Shown here: one piece after another, positions 34,855-43,187 of the stretch
Layout: each line of letters starts with the position of its first letter
Numbering within the stretch: position 1 is the first letter of the stretch
NCBI RefSeq assembly: GCF_042653925.1
Contig: NZ_JBHSFQ010000017.1
Coordinates: forward strand, 62,001-126,000
Reading direction: 5' to 3'
From: Nocardiopsis_B mangrovi
GTDB taxonomy: Bacteria; Actinomycetota; Actinomycetes; Streptosporangiales; Streptosporangiaceae
DNA length: 64,000 bases
Position numbers and translations under genes: made by a program
Notes under the pieces: model-generated
The model's database searches: none
Told to the model about the DNA's origin: nothing
The model's input: only the letters and a program-made list of their open reading frames with translations

Positions 34855-36249
34855 ATGGATCGCAGCAGCGTCATCGCCAAGGCCAGGGAATTCTTCGATT
34901 CGGGCCGGTTCTTCGCGGAGCTGTCGGAGCTAGTCGCTCACCCGACCGAGAGTCAACGGCCGGAGCGGAGCGTTGCGCTCACGGCATATCTGACCGACGC
35001 GCTCGCCCCCGTGCTCGACGAGCTCGGCTGCTCGGTCGCGATCACCCCGAACCCGGTCGCCGGGGGCGGCCCGTTCCTCCTCGCCACCCGGACCGAGGGG
35101 GCGGATCTGCCGACCGTCCTGCTCTACGGCCACGCCGACGTCGTCGACGGCCACGAGGGCCGGTGGAGCGAGGGGCGCGGTCCCTGGAAGCTGACGGCCG
35201 ACGGCGACCGCTGGTACGGGCGGGGCGCGGCCGACAACAAGGGCCAGCACCTCGTGAACCTCGCCGCGCTGCGCATCGTCCTCGCCGAACGCGGACGGCT
35301 CGGCTTCAACCTGAAGGTCCTGATCGAGACGGGCGAGGAGACCGGCTCCCCCGGGCTCGCGGAGTTCGCCCGCGCGCACCGCGAGGAGCTGCGCGCCGAC
35401 GTGCTCATCGCGTCCGACGGCCCGCGGCTCGACGCGTCGACGCCCACGCTGTTCCTCGGCGCACGCGGCGGCGCCACCATCGAACTGGAGGCAGACCTCC
35501 GCCCCTCCGCCTACCACTCGGGCAACTGGGGCGGGCTGCTGCGCAACCCCGCCACCACCCTGGCCGGCGCCATCGGCACCCTCGTCGACGGTCACGGCGC
35601 CATCACCTGCCCCGCTCTGCTGCCCGCGGAGCTGCCCGGCCCCGTCCGCGCCGCCCTCGCGGACGTGCGCGTCGCCGGGTCGGCGGGCGATCCCGTACCC
35701 GACGCCGGCTGGGGCGACACCACCCTCAGCGCGGCCGAGCGCGTATTCGGCTGGAACACGCTGGAGGTCCTCGCGCTGGACGCCGGCGACGCCGACAACC
35801 CGGTCAACGCGATCCCGGGCCGCGCCCGCGCGGTCGTGCAGCTGCGGTTCGTCGTCGGCACGGACCTCGGCGGGCTCGCCGGCGCCCTGCGCGCCCACCT
35901 CGACGCCGCCGGGTACCCCATGGTCGACGCGCGGATCACCCAGTCCTTCCCGGCGAGCCGCACCGACCCGGACCACCCGTGGGTCGGCTGGGCGACCACC
36001 TCCCTGAAACGCACCGTCGGCGACGGGATCGCCGTGCTCCCCAACATCGGGGGCTCGCTGCCCAACCACGTCTTCACCGGCGTCCTCGGCCTGCCCACCG
36101 TCTGGCTGCCGCACTCCTACCCCGGCTGCCTCCAGCACGCCCCCGATGAGCACCTGCACGCGGGGGTCGCCCGGCAGGGCCTGGAGATCGCCGCCGGCCT
36201 CTTCCACGACCTGGGCTCCCCCGACACCCACCCGCACCCGTTGCGCTGA
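34855..36249 (+). CDS. M20-family metallopeptidase/amidohydrolase
   Basis: The 464-residue enzyme belongs to the M20 family (ArgE/DapE/carboxypeptidase G2). Metal ligands are visible in VLLYGHADVVDG (His), WYGRGAADNKGQHL (bridging Asp), LIETGEETGSPGL (general base Glu plus ligand Glu) and VWLPHSYPGCLQHAPDEHLH (His ligand). The dimerisation domain lies in the middle. M20 members remove N-acyl groups or split dipeptides. As first gene of a kynurenine operon it might act on an acylated amino acid or on a tryptophan-containing peptide, but the substrate cannot be read from sequence. The ATG at 34855 has a weak site (GAGAG). Confidence 0.88.
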   Translation: MDRSSVIAKAREFFDSGRFFAELSELVAHPTESQRPERSVALTAYLTDALAPVLDELGCSVAITPNPVAGGGPFLLATRTEGADLPTVLLYGHADVVDGHEGRWSEGRGPWKLTADGDRWYGRGAADNKGQHLVNLAALRIVLAERGRLGFNLKVLIETGEETGSPGLAEFARAHREELRADVLIASDGPRLDASTPTLFLGARGGATIELEADLRPSAYHSGNWGGLLRNPATTLAGAIGTLVDGHGAITCPALLPAELPGPVRAALADVRVAGSAGDPVPDAGWGDTTLSAAERVFGWNTLEVLALDAGDADNPVNAIPGRARAVVQLRFVVGTDLGGLAGALRAHLDAAGYPMVDARITQSFPASRTDPDHPWVGWATTSLKRTVGDGIAVLPNIGGSLPNHVFTGVLGLPTVWLPHSYPGCLQHAPDEHLHAGVARQGLEIAAGLFHDLGSPDTHPHPLR

Positions 36250-36359
36250 CGCCCGCCGCCGCGGCCCGCTCCGAGAGCGGCCGCCCGACCCGGGCCGCGC
36301 CACCCGGGTGCCCACCGCCCCGTCGCCGACGCGTACGGACCGCCAGACCGGAGAACCCC

Positions 36360-36950
36360 ATGCCGGCCACCCCGCACACCGATTCCGCGCCGCCGCCCGG
36401 CGGCCCGGCCCCCGGTGCCCCGAAGGCGATGCGCGCACGGCTCATCGTTGCGGCCACCATCGGCAACACCCTGGAATGGTTCGACATCGCGATCTACGCG
36501 CTGTTCGCCATCTACATCGGGCACGCCTTCTTCCCCGCCGACGACCCCGGCGTGGAACTGGTGCAGGCCTTCGGCGTCTTCGGCGTCTCCTACCTCATCC
36601 GCCCGCTCGGCGGGCTGGTGCTGGGCTCCTACGCCGACCGCAAGGGGCGCAAGAACGGGCTGGTCCTGACGGTCCGGCTGATGGTGGCCGGCCCGGCCAT
36701 GATCGCCTTCATGCCCGGCTACGACACCATCGGCCTCGCGGGCCACCGGCCTGTCGTTCAGCCACAACACGACGGTGGCGCTCTTCGGCGGATTCACCCC
36801 GACGATCGCCGCCGCACTCGTCGCCTCGACCGGGCAGCAGGTCTCGCCGGGCTACTACCTGTTCGCCGTCTCGTTCGTGAGCATCGCCGCGCTGCTGGGC
36901 GCCGTGCGGTGGCGTTCGCTCACCCGACCACCCCCCGCCAACGGACACGA
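36360..36950 (+). pseudogene. MHS-type transporter remnant with internal deletion and frameshift
   Basis: The first 120 codons from the ATG at 36360 (site GGAG) encode the start of an MHS-family major-facilitator transporter: LIVAATIGNTLEWFDIAIYA, GVSYLIRPLGGLVLGSYADR and RKGRKNGL are its signatures. Near 36740, after GYDTIGLAG, the frame breaks. In the +1 frame the text resumes at GLSFSHNTTVALFGGFTP and SPGYYLFAVSFVSIAALLGA, which is the last part of the same family (compare ALFGGTAPFIIQ in the intact paralogue at 43188-44543). About 240 residues, helices 4 to 9 or so, are missing. The gene lies in the kynurenine operon and probably once imported its substrate. It cannot make a working transporter. 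Confidence 0.85.
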
Positions 36951-36970
36951 CCGCAGGAGAGGAGACGCCC

Positions 36971-37825
36971 ATGGACGTGGAGGCGAACAGCCGGCCGCTG
37001 GAGAAGGAGATCGTCACCGACTTCCGCTCGCGCCAGAGCTACGGCTCCTACCTGGAGCTGGACGCGCTACTGGAGTGCCAGAAGCCCGTCAGCAGCCCGG
37101 AGCACCACGACGAGATGCTGTTCATCGTCCAGCACCAGACCACGGAGCTCTGGCTCAAGCTGGTCCTGCACGAGACCCTCGCCGCCCGCGCCGCCTTCGC
37201 CGACGACGACATGGGCAAGGCGCTCAAGTGCCTCGCGCGCGTCAAGCACATCCAGAAGACCCTGACCGAGCAGTGGTCCGTTCTGGCGACGCTGACCCCC
37301 GCCGAGTACGCGGAGTTCCGCGGGTTCCTCGGCAACTCCTCGGGGTTCCAGTCCTACCAGTACCGGGCGGTGGAGTTCCTGCTCGGCAACAAGAACGCGG
37401 ACATGCTGCGGGTCTTCGACGCCGACCCCGCGGCGCGGGACCTCCTGGGGACGCTGCTCGGCGAGCCGAGCCTGTACGACGCGTTCTGGCGCTGCCTGGC
37501 GCGCCGCGGCTACGACGTGCCGGCTTCGGCGCTGGAGCGCGACGTCACCCGGGCCTACGCGGCCAACCCGGAGCTCATCGGCCTCATCGCCCACGTCTAC
37601 CGCAACTCCGCGGAGAACTGGGCCGCCTACGAGGCGTTCGAGGAGCTCGTCGACCTGGAGGAGAACTTCCGGTTCTGGCGGTTCCGGCACATGCGCACCG
37701 TCGCCCGTACGATCGGTGCGAAGACGGGGACCGGCGGCTCCAGCGGGGTCGGGTTCCTGCGCCGCGCCCTCGACCTGACGTTCTTCCCCGAGCTCCTGGA
37801 GGTCCGCACGGTGATCGGCACATGA
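36971..37825 (+). CDS. kynA: Tryptophan 2,3-dioxygenase
   Basis: This haem enzyme opens the indole ring of tryptophan to give N-formylkynurenine. The 284-residue sequence contains SYGSYLELDALLECQKPVS, the haem-contacting HHDEMLFIVQHQTTELWLKL, FQSYQYRAVEFLLGNKN and ENFRFWRFRHMRTVARTIG with the proximal histidine, then the substrate loop GTGGSSGVGFLRRALD. All expected residues seem in place. The ATG at 36971 follows CAGGAGAGGAGACGCCC. It is followed 49 bases later by kynureninase in the same direction, and the remnant of a transporter precedes it. Confidence 0.97.
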   Translation: MDVEANSRPLEKEIVTDFRSRQSYGSYLELDALLECQKPVSSPEHHDEMLFIVQHQTTELWLKLVLHETLAARAAFADDDMGKALKCLARVKHIQKTLTEQWSVLATLTPAEYAEFRGFLGNSSGFQSYQYRAVEFLLGNKNADMLRVFDADPAARDLLGTLLGEPSLYDAFWRCLARRGYDVPASALERDVTRAYAANPELIGLIAHVYRNSAENWAAYEAFEELVDLEENFRFWRFRHMRTVARTIGAKTGTGGSSGVGFLRRALDLTFFPELLEVRTVIGT

Positions 37826-37874
37826 CGGCCCACACGGTCCCGGCGCGCACCCCGGAGGAAGGGGCACCGGCATC

Positions 37875-39107
37875 ATGACGTCCGACGCAGAGTTCGCCGC
37901 CCGCGCCGCCGAGCTGGACCGCGCCGATCCCCTGCGCGCCCACCGCGACCTGTTCATCGGGGCGGACGACCCCGGCGTGGTCGCCTACCTCGACGGCAAC
38001 TCCCTCGGGCGCCCCCTCAAGGCGAGCGCCGAGCGCATCGGCGGACTCGTCCGCGACGCCTGGGGATCGCGCCTCATCCGCTCCTGGGACGAGGGGTGGT
38101 TCGACCTCCCGCTCACCATCGGCGACCGGCTGGGCGCCGCCGCGCTGGGCGCGGCGCCCGGCCAGACGGTCATCGGCGACTCCACGACCGTGCTGCTGTA
38201 CAAGCTCGTGCGCGGCGCGGCCGCGCTGCGCCCCGGGCGGACCGAGATCGTCATCGACCGCGACAACTTCCCGACGGACCGCTATGTGGTCGAGGGCGTC
38301 GCCGCCGAACTGGGACTGACCCTGCGCTGGATCGAGGCCGCCCCCCGCGGCGGCGTCACTGCGGACGACGTGCGCGCGGCGGTGTCGGAGCGCACAGCGG
38401 TCGTGGTGCTGAGCCATGTGGCCTACCGGTCCGGGCACCTGCTCGACGCGCCCGCGATCGCGGCGGCGGTGCACGAGGCGGACGCGCTGCTGCTGCTCGA
38501 CCTCTGCCACTCGGCCGGGGCGGTGCCGGTCGACCTCGACGGGTGGGGCGTCGACCTCGCGGCCGGATGCACCTACAAGTACCTCAACGGCGGCCCCGGC
38601 TCGCCGGCGTTCGGGTACGTGGGCGCCCGGCACCTGGGCGCCTTCCGCCAGCCCATCTGGGGGTGGATGGGCGGCGACGACGCGTTCGCGATGGCCCAGG
38701 GGTTCACGCCCGCGCGGGGCGTCCGCCGGCTGATCAGCGGTACGCCCACGGTGCTGGGGATGGCCGCGGTGCAGGACACCGTCGCGCTCATCGAGCAGGT
38801 GGGGATGGCGGCGATCCGGGCGAAGTCGGTGGCGCTCACCGGGTTCGCCGTCGAGCTGGCCGACGCGTGGCTGCTGAGGCACGGGGTGGTGCTCGGCTCG
38901 CCGGCGGAGGCCGAGCGCCGCGGCGGCCATGTCACGATCGACCACCCGGCGTTCCGGGACATGACGCAGCGCCTGTGGGCGCGCGGGGTCATCCCCGACT
39001 TCCGCCCCCCGGAGGGCCTGCGCCTGGGCCTGAGCCCGTTGAGCACCTCCTTCGACGAGGTCCGCATCGGCGTCGCGGCGATCCGCGACGAACTGCGCGG
39101 CCTCTGA
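37875..39107 (+). CDS. kynU: Kynureninase
   Basis: Kynureninase is a PLP enzyme that splits kynurenine into anthranilate and alanine. The 410-residue product shows YLDGNSLGRPLKASAERI at the N-terminus, GDSTTVLLYKLVRGAA, LLLLDLCHSAGAVPVDLDGW (PLP aspartate) and AAGCTYKYLNGGPGSPAFGYV with the PLP-binding lysine, and the C-terminal GVIPDFRPPEGLRLGLSPLS. Length is normal. The ATG at 37875 lies 12 bases beyond GGAGGAAGG. With kynA and the formamidase candidate it completes the route from tryptophan to anthranilate. A strong hairpin follows at 39115-39151. Confidence 0.97.
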   Translation: MTSDAEFAARAAELDRADPLRAHRDLFIGADDPGVVAYLDGNSLGRPLKASAERIGGLVRDAWGSRLIRSWDEGWFDLPLTIGDRLGAAALGAAPGQTVIGDSTTVLLYKLVRGAAALRPGRTEIVIDRDNFPTDRYVVEGVAAELGLTLRWIEAAPRGGVTADDVRAAVSERTAVVVLSHVAYRSGHLLDAPAIAAAVHEADALLLLDLCHSAGAVPVDLDGWGVDLAAGCTYKYLNGGPGSPAFGYVGARHLGAFRQPIWGWMGGDDAFAMAQGFTPARGVRRLISGTPTVLGMAAVQDTVALIEQVGMAAIRAKSVALTGFAVELADAWLLRHGVVLGSPAEAERRGGHVTIDHPAFRDMTQRLWARGVIPDFRPPEGLRLGLSPLSTSFDEVRIGVAAIRDELRGL

Positions 39108-39114
39108 CCGCCAG

Positions 39115-39151
39115 GGCCGCCCGGAGCCGCAGGACGCGGTCTCCGGCGGCC
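39115..39151 (+). terminator. Stem-loop after kynU
   Basis: GGCCGCCCGGAG pairs with CTCCGGCGGCC (one bulge), eight bases after the kynU stop codon. Confidence 0.65.
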
Positions 39152-39216
39152 GGGGGCCGGAGCCGGCCGGGGACGCGTGGTCGCTCCCCCGCCCCGGCCC
39201 GCGAGCGGCGGACGGA

Positions 39217-40452
39217 TCAGGCGTGCGCCTCCCCCTGCTCCGACGGCCGCGGGGCCGGCCGGCGGGGGTCGGCGAAGGCGCCGGCGACCGTGGCGGCGAG
39301 TTCCAGGTAGGCCTGGCGGGTCGCGGGGGCCAGTTGGTCGAGTTCGACCTCGGCGCCCTCTTCCAGGTGCGGGTCCCACGGGACCCGCACCACGGCGCGG
39401 CAGCGGCCCGCGAAGTGCTGCTCCAGGCGCTCGACGTTGACCGCGCTCTTGCCCTTGGTCTGGACCATAGACAGCACCACCACCGCGCGCCGCGCGAGGT
39501 GCCCGAAGTCGTGGGCCTCCAGCCAGTCCAGGGTGGCCGAGGCGCTGCGGGCGCCGTCGACCGAGGGGGTGGACACCAGCACGATCTGGTCGGCCAGGCC
39601 GAGCACGCCGTTCATGGCCGAGTGCAGCATGCCGGTACCGCAGTCGGTGAGGGTGATGGAGTAGAAGTGCTCCAGCAGCCGCGCGACCTCGCGGTAGTCG
39701 GTCTCGCTGAACGCCTCGGACACCGCGGGGTCGCGGTCGGAGGCCAGCACCTCCAGCCGCGACGCGGCCTGGGAGGTGAAGCCGCGGATGTCGGCGTAGC
39801 GCCGGATGAGGTCCTTCTCGTTGAGGAGGTCGCGGATGGTGGCCGCGGTCTCCTGGTGGACCTTGTCGGAGAGCGTGCCGCGGTCGGGGTTGGCGTCGAC
39901 CGCCAGTACGCGGTCGCCCCGCAGCGACGCCAGGGTGGCGCCCAGCGCGACGGTGGTGGTGGTCTTGCCGACCCCGCCCTTGAGGCTGAGCACCGCCACC
40001 CGGTGGTGCCCGCCGGCCAGCGGCATCTTCACCGTGGCCACGAGGTCGCGGCGGCGCAGCTCCGCGGGAGACTCCCCCGGGTGCACCAGTCCGAACGTGG
40101 CGGCGTGCACCGCCCGCCGCCACCCGCCCGAGGGCGGCTTGCGCTTCGACCGCACCAAGGCGTCGGCCCCCAGGGGCAGCGGGGGCTGCGGGTGCGGATG
40201 GCCGCCGCCCGGCCCGACCGGACCGCCCGGCGCGGGCCCGGGCTGCGGGAGGGCCCCGGCCGCGTGGGGCGGCACGAGGTCGGGCAGCGGCTCGGGTTCG
40301 CCGGGTTCGTCCAGCGGCTCCACCTGCCGCGGGGCGGGGTCGGCGCTCATGGCCCGTTCGAAGGTCGCGGTCAGGTCGGCCGCGCCTGCGGTGTCGGCCG
40401 CGGACGGCTCCGGCCGGTCGTCGTCCCTTGCCCGCGTTGCGCCTTCAGCCAT
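39217..40452 (-). CDS. MinD/ParA-like ATPase
   Basis: The 411-residue protein has a disordered Pro-rich first 100 residues, then a MinD-type ATPase domain. VAVLSLKGGVGKTTTTVALG is the deviant Walker A (Lys158 and Lys163), VLAVDANPDRGTL the A' motif and TLTDCGTGML the Walker B. The layout of a Pro-rich N-terminus plus MinD domain is typical of actinobacterial ATPases linked to type VII secretion or to cell polarity. No ESX genes are in view, so the role is open. It has no C-terminal amphipathic helix. The ATG at 40452 has a weak site (GTGGA). The gene reads leftwards, convergent with kynU. Confidence 0.85.
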   Translation of the reverse strand: MAEGATRARDDDRPEPSAADTAGAADLTATFERAMSADPAPRQVEPLDEPGEPEPLPDLVPPHAAGALPQPGPAPGGPVGPGGGHPHPQPPLPLGADALVRSKRKPPSGGWRRAVHAATFGLVHPGESPAELRRRDLVATVKMPLAGGHHRVAVLSLKGGVGKTTTTVALGATLASLRGDRVLAVDANPDRGTLSDKVHQETAATIRDLLNEKDLIRRYADIRGFTSQAASRLEVLASDRDPAVSEAFSETDYREVARLLEHFYSITLTDCGTGMLHSAMNGVLGLADQIVLVSTPSVDGARSASATLDWLEAHDFGHLARRAVVVLSMVQTKGKSAVNVERLEQHFAGRCRAVVRVPWDPHLEEGAEVELDQLAPATRQAYLELAATVAGAFADPRRPAPRPSEQGEAHA

Positions 40453-40934
40453 TGACGTCCACTTTCACTCAGGGGGTAACGGAGCGTCGCCCGGTGAGCC
40501 CCGGATCCATGGCCGCCGCTGAGCCCGGAGCCCGCGCCACACGGGCCGTATCGCCCGCACGCGTGTGCGTTTCCCCAAACGTACATCTCCGGCACGCGGC
40601 GCTCCACGGTGCGACCCGTTTTCCACAGCAGCGCCGCGCGTGTCCGCGGCCTCGGCGAGGCGCGGGCGGAGGCCCCCGGTAATGCCCCGGGGCACCGGGG
40701 GATTGCCGCCCCGGGCGCCATGCGGCAATGTCCGCGTTTTCCGGGAAAACGGGAGCGGGACCGGGACCGCGGTTCGCGATTGGGGGCCGCATACGGCATA
40801 GGGGTGGCGCGGGCGCAGGGGCCGCGGCCGGGTATCCGCCGCATTAGCGGCACTATCGGTCACCGCGCCGAAAAGAATACGAGGAGGCAGTGGCCCGAAG
40901 GCCGCTGCCTCTCTCGGCCGGATCCAGCGGGCCG
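40453..40934. other. Intergenic region between the MinD-like gene and lsr2
   Basis: These 482 bases contain no gene that I can support. Frames on both strands are open for 80-160 codons but are Arg/Pro-rich without ribosome sites. A locally AT-richer segment lies near 40730-40880. The promoter of the MinD-like gene must lie in the left part. Confidence 0.45.
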
Positions 40935-41273
40935 TCAGCCCTTGCGGGCGTAGAACTCGTCGACGATCGCCTGCGGGATACGCCCGCGCTCGCTGACGTC
41001 CTTACCGTGTTCCTTCGCCCACGCGCGGATCTCGGCGCTGCGCTCGCGGTTGGGGGCGGTGCGCTGCTTCGGGCCCCGGGTCCCGCGCCCCGGCCTCGAC
41101 GGGGCCTTGCGCGCGGCCTGAAGGAAAGGCGCGACCGCCTCGCGCAACTGCTTGGCGTGCACCCCGCTCAAGTCGATCTCATAGTTGATTCCATCGACCG
41201 AGAACGACACGGTTTCCTCGGCCTCGCCACCGTCGACATCGTCGACGAGTAGCACCTGAACTTTTTGCGCCAT
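40935..41273 (-). CDS. lsr2: Lsr2 nucleoid-associated protein
   Basis: Lsr2 is the actinobacterial H-NS counterpart; it bridges AT-rich DNA and silences acquired genes. The 112-residue product has the beta-sheet dimerisation domain (VQVLLVDDVDGGEAEETVSF, YEIDLSGVHAKQLREAVAPF), a basic linker, and the DNA-binding end RAWAKEHGKDVSERGRIPQA, where RGR is the minor-groove hook. The length is normal. The ATG at 41273 has a perfect AAGGAGGT upstream. AT-rich stretches in this window (12.05-12.24 kb and 47.5-47.85 kb) would be natural targets. Confidence 0.96.
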   Translation of the reverse strand: MAQKVQVLLVDDVDGGEAEETVSFSVDGINYEIDLSGVHAKQLREAVAPFLQAARKAPSRPGRGTRGPKQRTAPNRERSAEIRAWAKEHGKDVSERGRIPQAIVDEFYARKG

Positions 41274-41608
41274 AATGCGGACCTCCTTCTCCTCACGAGA
41301 ATGCCATGCAGATGCACATTAATCCATAACACTTTGGTGATGGCACGGTGCACACACGGCCCGGCGGCGGTGTTTCATCTCACTGATGCGCGTCGATGCG
41401 TGTCGGCGGCGCCGTTCAGGTAAGGCCCTACCCGTGTTCTCCGCATTGCACCGTCCAACGCACCGGAGAATCCCGCCGCCTGCCGCCGTCCGGTAACGCG
41501 GCGAGGGGCATCCGTTCATTCGGGAGACGGATCCGGCGGGGAATTCGCGCAGCCGCGCGGAGTCGCCCCGGCGGAGTGCGCGAAGACCCCGCGGGCGGCG
41601 CATTCGGG
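41274..41608. other. lsr2 upstream region
   Basis: These 335 bases upstream of lsr2 and downstream of the TetR gene show no gene. The 60 bases before the lsr2 ribosome site are AT-rich (ATTAATCCATAACACTTTGG) and should include its promoter, which I could not define exactly. Confidence 0.45.
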
Positions 41609-42229
41609 TTAGGCGGGCGGGACGGCGCCGGGGGCGGGGCCCGTGCCGTCGGCGGCGGCCGGCGGGACGAGGCGGTCGACGAGCTCGTCCACGATCGCGT
41701 CGGCCTGCTCCTGGGAGAAGACACCGGGCAGGGTGAGCCGCTCGGTGATCAGCCAGTTCAGGGCGAGGTGGAGGGAGACCACCGTCGTGGCGTCGCCCGG
41801 GAACCCGGACGCCAGGTGGGAGTCGACGTTGGCGTCGATGTCCGCGCGGATCGCGCGGGTGAGGACGGCGCGCAGTTCGGGGCGGCGGACGGCCTCCAGG
41901 CGGAGTTCGAGCAGCGCGAGGTAGCCCGAGCGGAACTCGGTGATCCGGTCGACCATGGCGCGCATGACAGCGGCCATCCGGCGCCGGTCGCGGGGCCCTT
42001 CGGGGCCGGGCGGGGCGGCCCCGGGGTCCGCGGCGAGCCGCTCGTAGAAGCGCCCGCCGACCTGGGTGAACAGCTCGTCGCGGTTGGCGAAGTAGTTCGA
42101 TGCCGTGCCCTTGGGGACGGCCGCCTCGACGTCGACGGCGCGGAAGGTCAGGCCGCGCGCGCCTTCGCGCGCGAGGACTTCGATGGCCGCGTCGAGGAGC
42201 GCCGCTCGCCGTTCCGGGTTCTGCCGCAT
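41609..42229 (-). CDS. TetR-family repressor
   Basis: The 206-residue protein has the TetR helix-turn-helix at residues 10-55 (RRAALLDAAIEVLAREGARG, GTASNYFANRDELFTQVGGR) and a variable helical ligand domain with an alanine/proline tail. The ATG at 42229 follows CAGGAGACCGGC. It is divergent from a DHFR-like reductase gene, and the 112-base gap holds an inverted repeat (42267-42292). Self-repression and control of the reductase gene are the expected arrangement; the ligand is unknown. Confidence 0.92.
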   Translation of the reverse strand: MRQNPERRAALLDAAIEVLAREGARGLTFRAVDVEAAVPKGTASNYFANRDELFTQVGGRFYERLAADPGAAPPGPEGPRDRRRMAAVMRAMVDRITEFRSGYLALLELRLEAVRRPELRAVLTRAIRADIDANVDSHLASGFPGDATTVVSLHLALNWLITERLTLPGVFSQEQADAIVDELVDRLVPPAAADGTGPAPGAVPPA

Positions 42230-42266
42230 GCCGGTCTCCTGATCATCCGATTGACATCACTACATA

Positions 42267-42292
42267 TGAAGTACTACGTTCAAATCACTTCA
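42267..42292. promoter_or_regulatory. Possible TetR operator in the divergent promoter
   Basis: TGAAGT (42267-42272) and ACTTCA (42287-42292) form an inverted repeat in an AT-rich gap between the TetR gene and the reductase gene. A perfect -35 hexamer TTGACA lies at 42251-42256, so a bound repressor would overlap a rightward promoter. The AGTACTA element occurs twice nearby. Confidence 0.4.
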
Positions 42293-42341
42293 CACAGAGT
42301 ACTATGCGCGCCGGAAGGCGGCGCCGCCAGGAGGAACACCG

Positions 42342-42938
42342 GTGCGAGAACTCGTCTACTACATCGCGACCACCCTCGACGGCTTCATCGCCGGCCCGGA
42401 GGGGTCCTTCGACTTCTTCCCCGGCGACGACACCCCCGGCGACGACACCCCCGGCGACGGCCTCAGGGACTTCGCCGACGCCCGCTTCGCCGACACCATC
42501 CCCACACACGTCCGCGCCCGCCTGGGCATCGACCCGCCCAGGCAGCGCTTCGACACCGCGGTGATGGGACGCGGCACCTACCAGCCCGCTCTGGACATCG
42601 GGGTCGGCAGCCCCTACGCGCACCTGCGCCAATACGTCGTGTCGTCGACCCTCCCACCGATCGCCGATCCCGGGGTGGAGCTGGTCGCCGACGACCCGCT
42701 CGGCCTGGTGCGGCGGCTCAAGGCCGAGGAGGGCGGCGACATCTGGCTGGTCGGCGGCGGCACCCTCGCGGGCCGGCTGCTCCCCGAGATCGACGAGATC
42801 GCCATGAAGCGCTACCCGGTGGCGATCGGCTCGGGCATCCCGATGATCGCGGGCGGGTTCGGGCCGCACACCTTCGAGGCGGCCGAGCACCGGGCCTTCG
42901 ACAGCGGGGCCGTGGTCAGCATCTACCGGCGCCGGTGA
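42342..42938 (+). CDS. Dihydrofolate-reductase-like (RibD C-terminal type) protein
   Basis: The 198-residue protein belongs to the YwjB/YyaP group of DHFR-fold reductases: ELVYYIATTLDGFIAGPEGS at the start, TAVMGRGTYQPALDIG, YVVSSTLPP, and IWLVGGGTLAGRLLPEIDEI with the NADPH-binding GGG. The substrate is not known for most members. A small in-gene repeat of the five-residue unit GDDTP (15 bases, two copies plus a partial) lies at residues 28-40. The GTG at 42342 has AGGAGGAA six bases upstream. It is divergent from the TetR gene and likely under its control. Confidence 0.88.
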   Translation: MRELVYYIATTLDGFIAGPEGSFDFFPGDDTPGDDTPGDGLRDFADARFADTIPTHVRARLGIDPPRQRFDTAVMGRGTYQPALDIGVGSPYAHLRQYVVSSTLPPIADPGVELVADDPLGLVRRLKAEEGGDIWLVGGGTLAGRLLPEIDEIAMKRYPVAIGSGIPMIAGGFGPHTFEAAEHRAFDSGAVVSIYRRR

Positions 42939-43187
42939 GCGCGCCCGCGCCGGTCGCCATGGGACCGGCGGCCGCCAGTGGGGCCCCGCGGCGGCGGCCC
43001 CACCAGGCTCACAGGCCAAGGATTTACGCATAACCCGTGGTAGATCGGTTATCACCTGTTATGAGGATCTAACTACCCAGAGTCATAATTGCTGGCTGTG
43101 GATCCGATTACACATGTCTGCTTTCGGGTAGTTCCACCCCGCTTATGGGATGTGGAAGTGATCGACCCGATAGCGGAAGGGGTGCCC

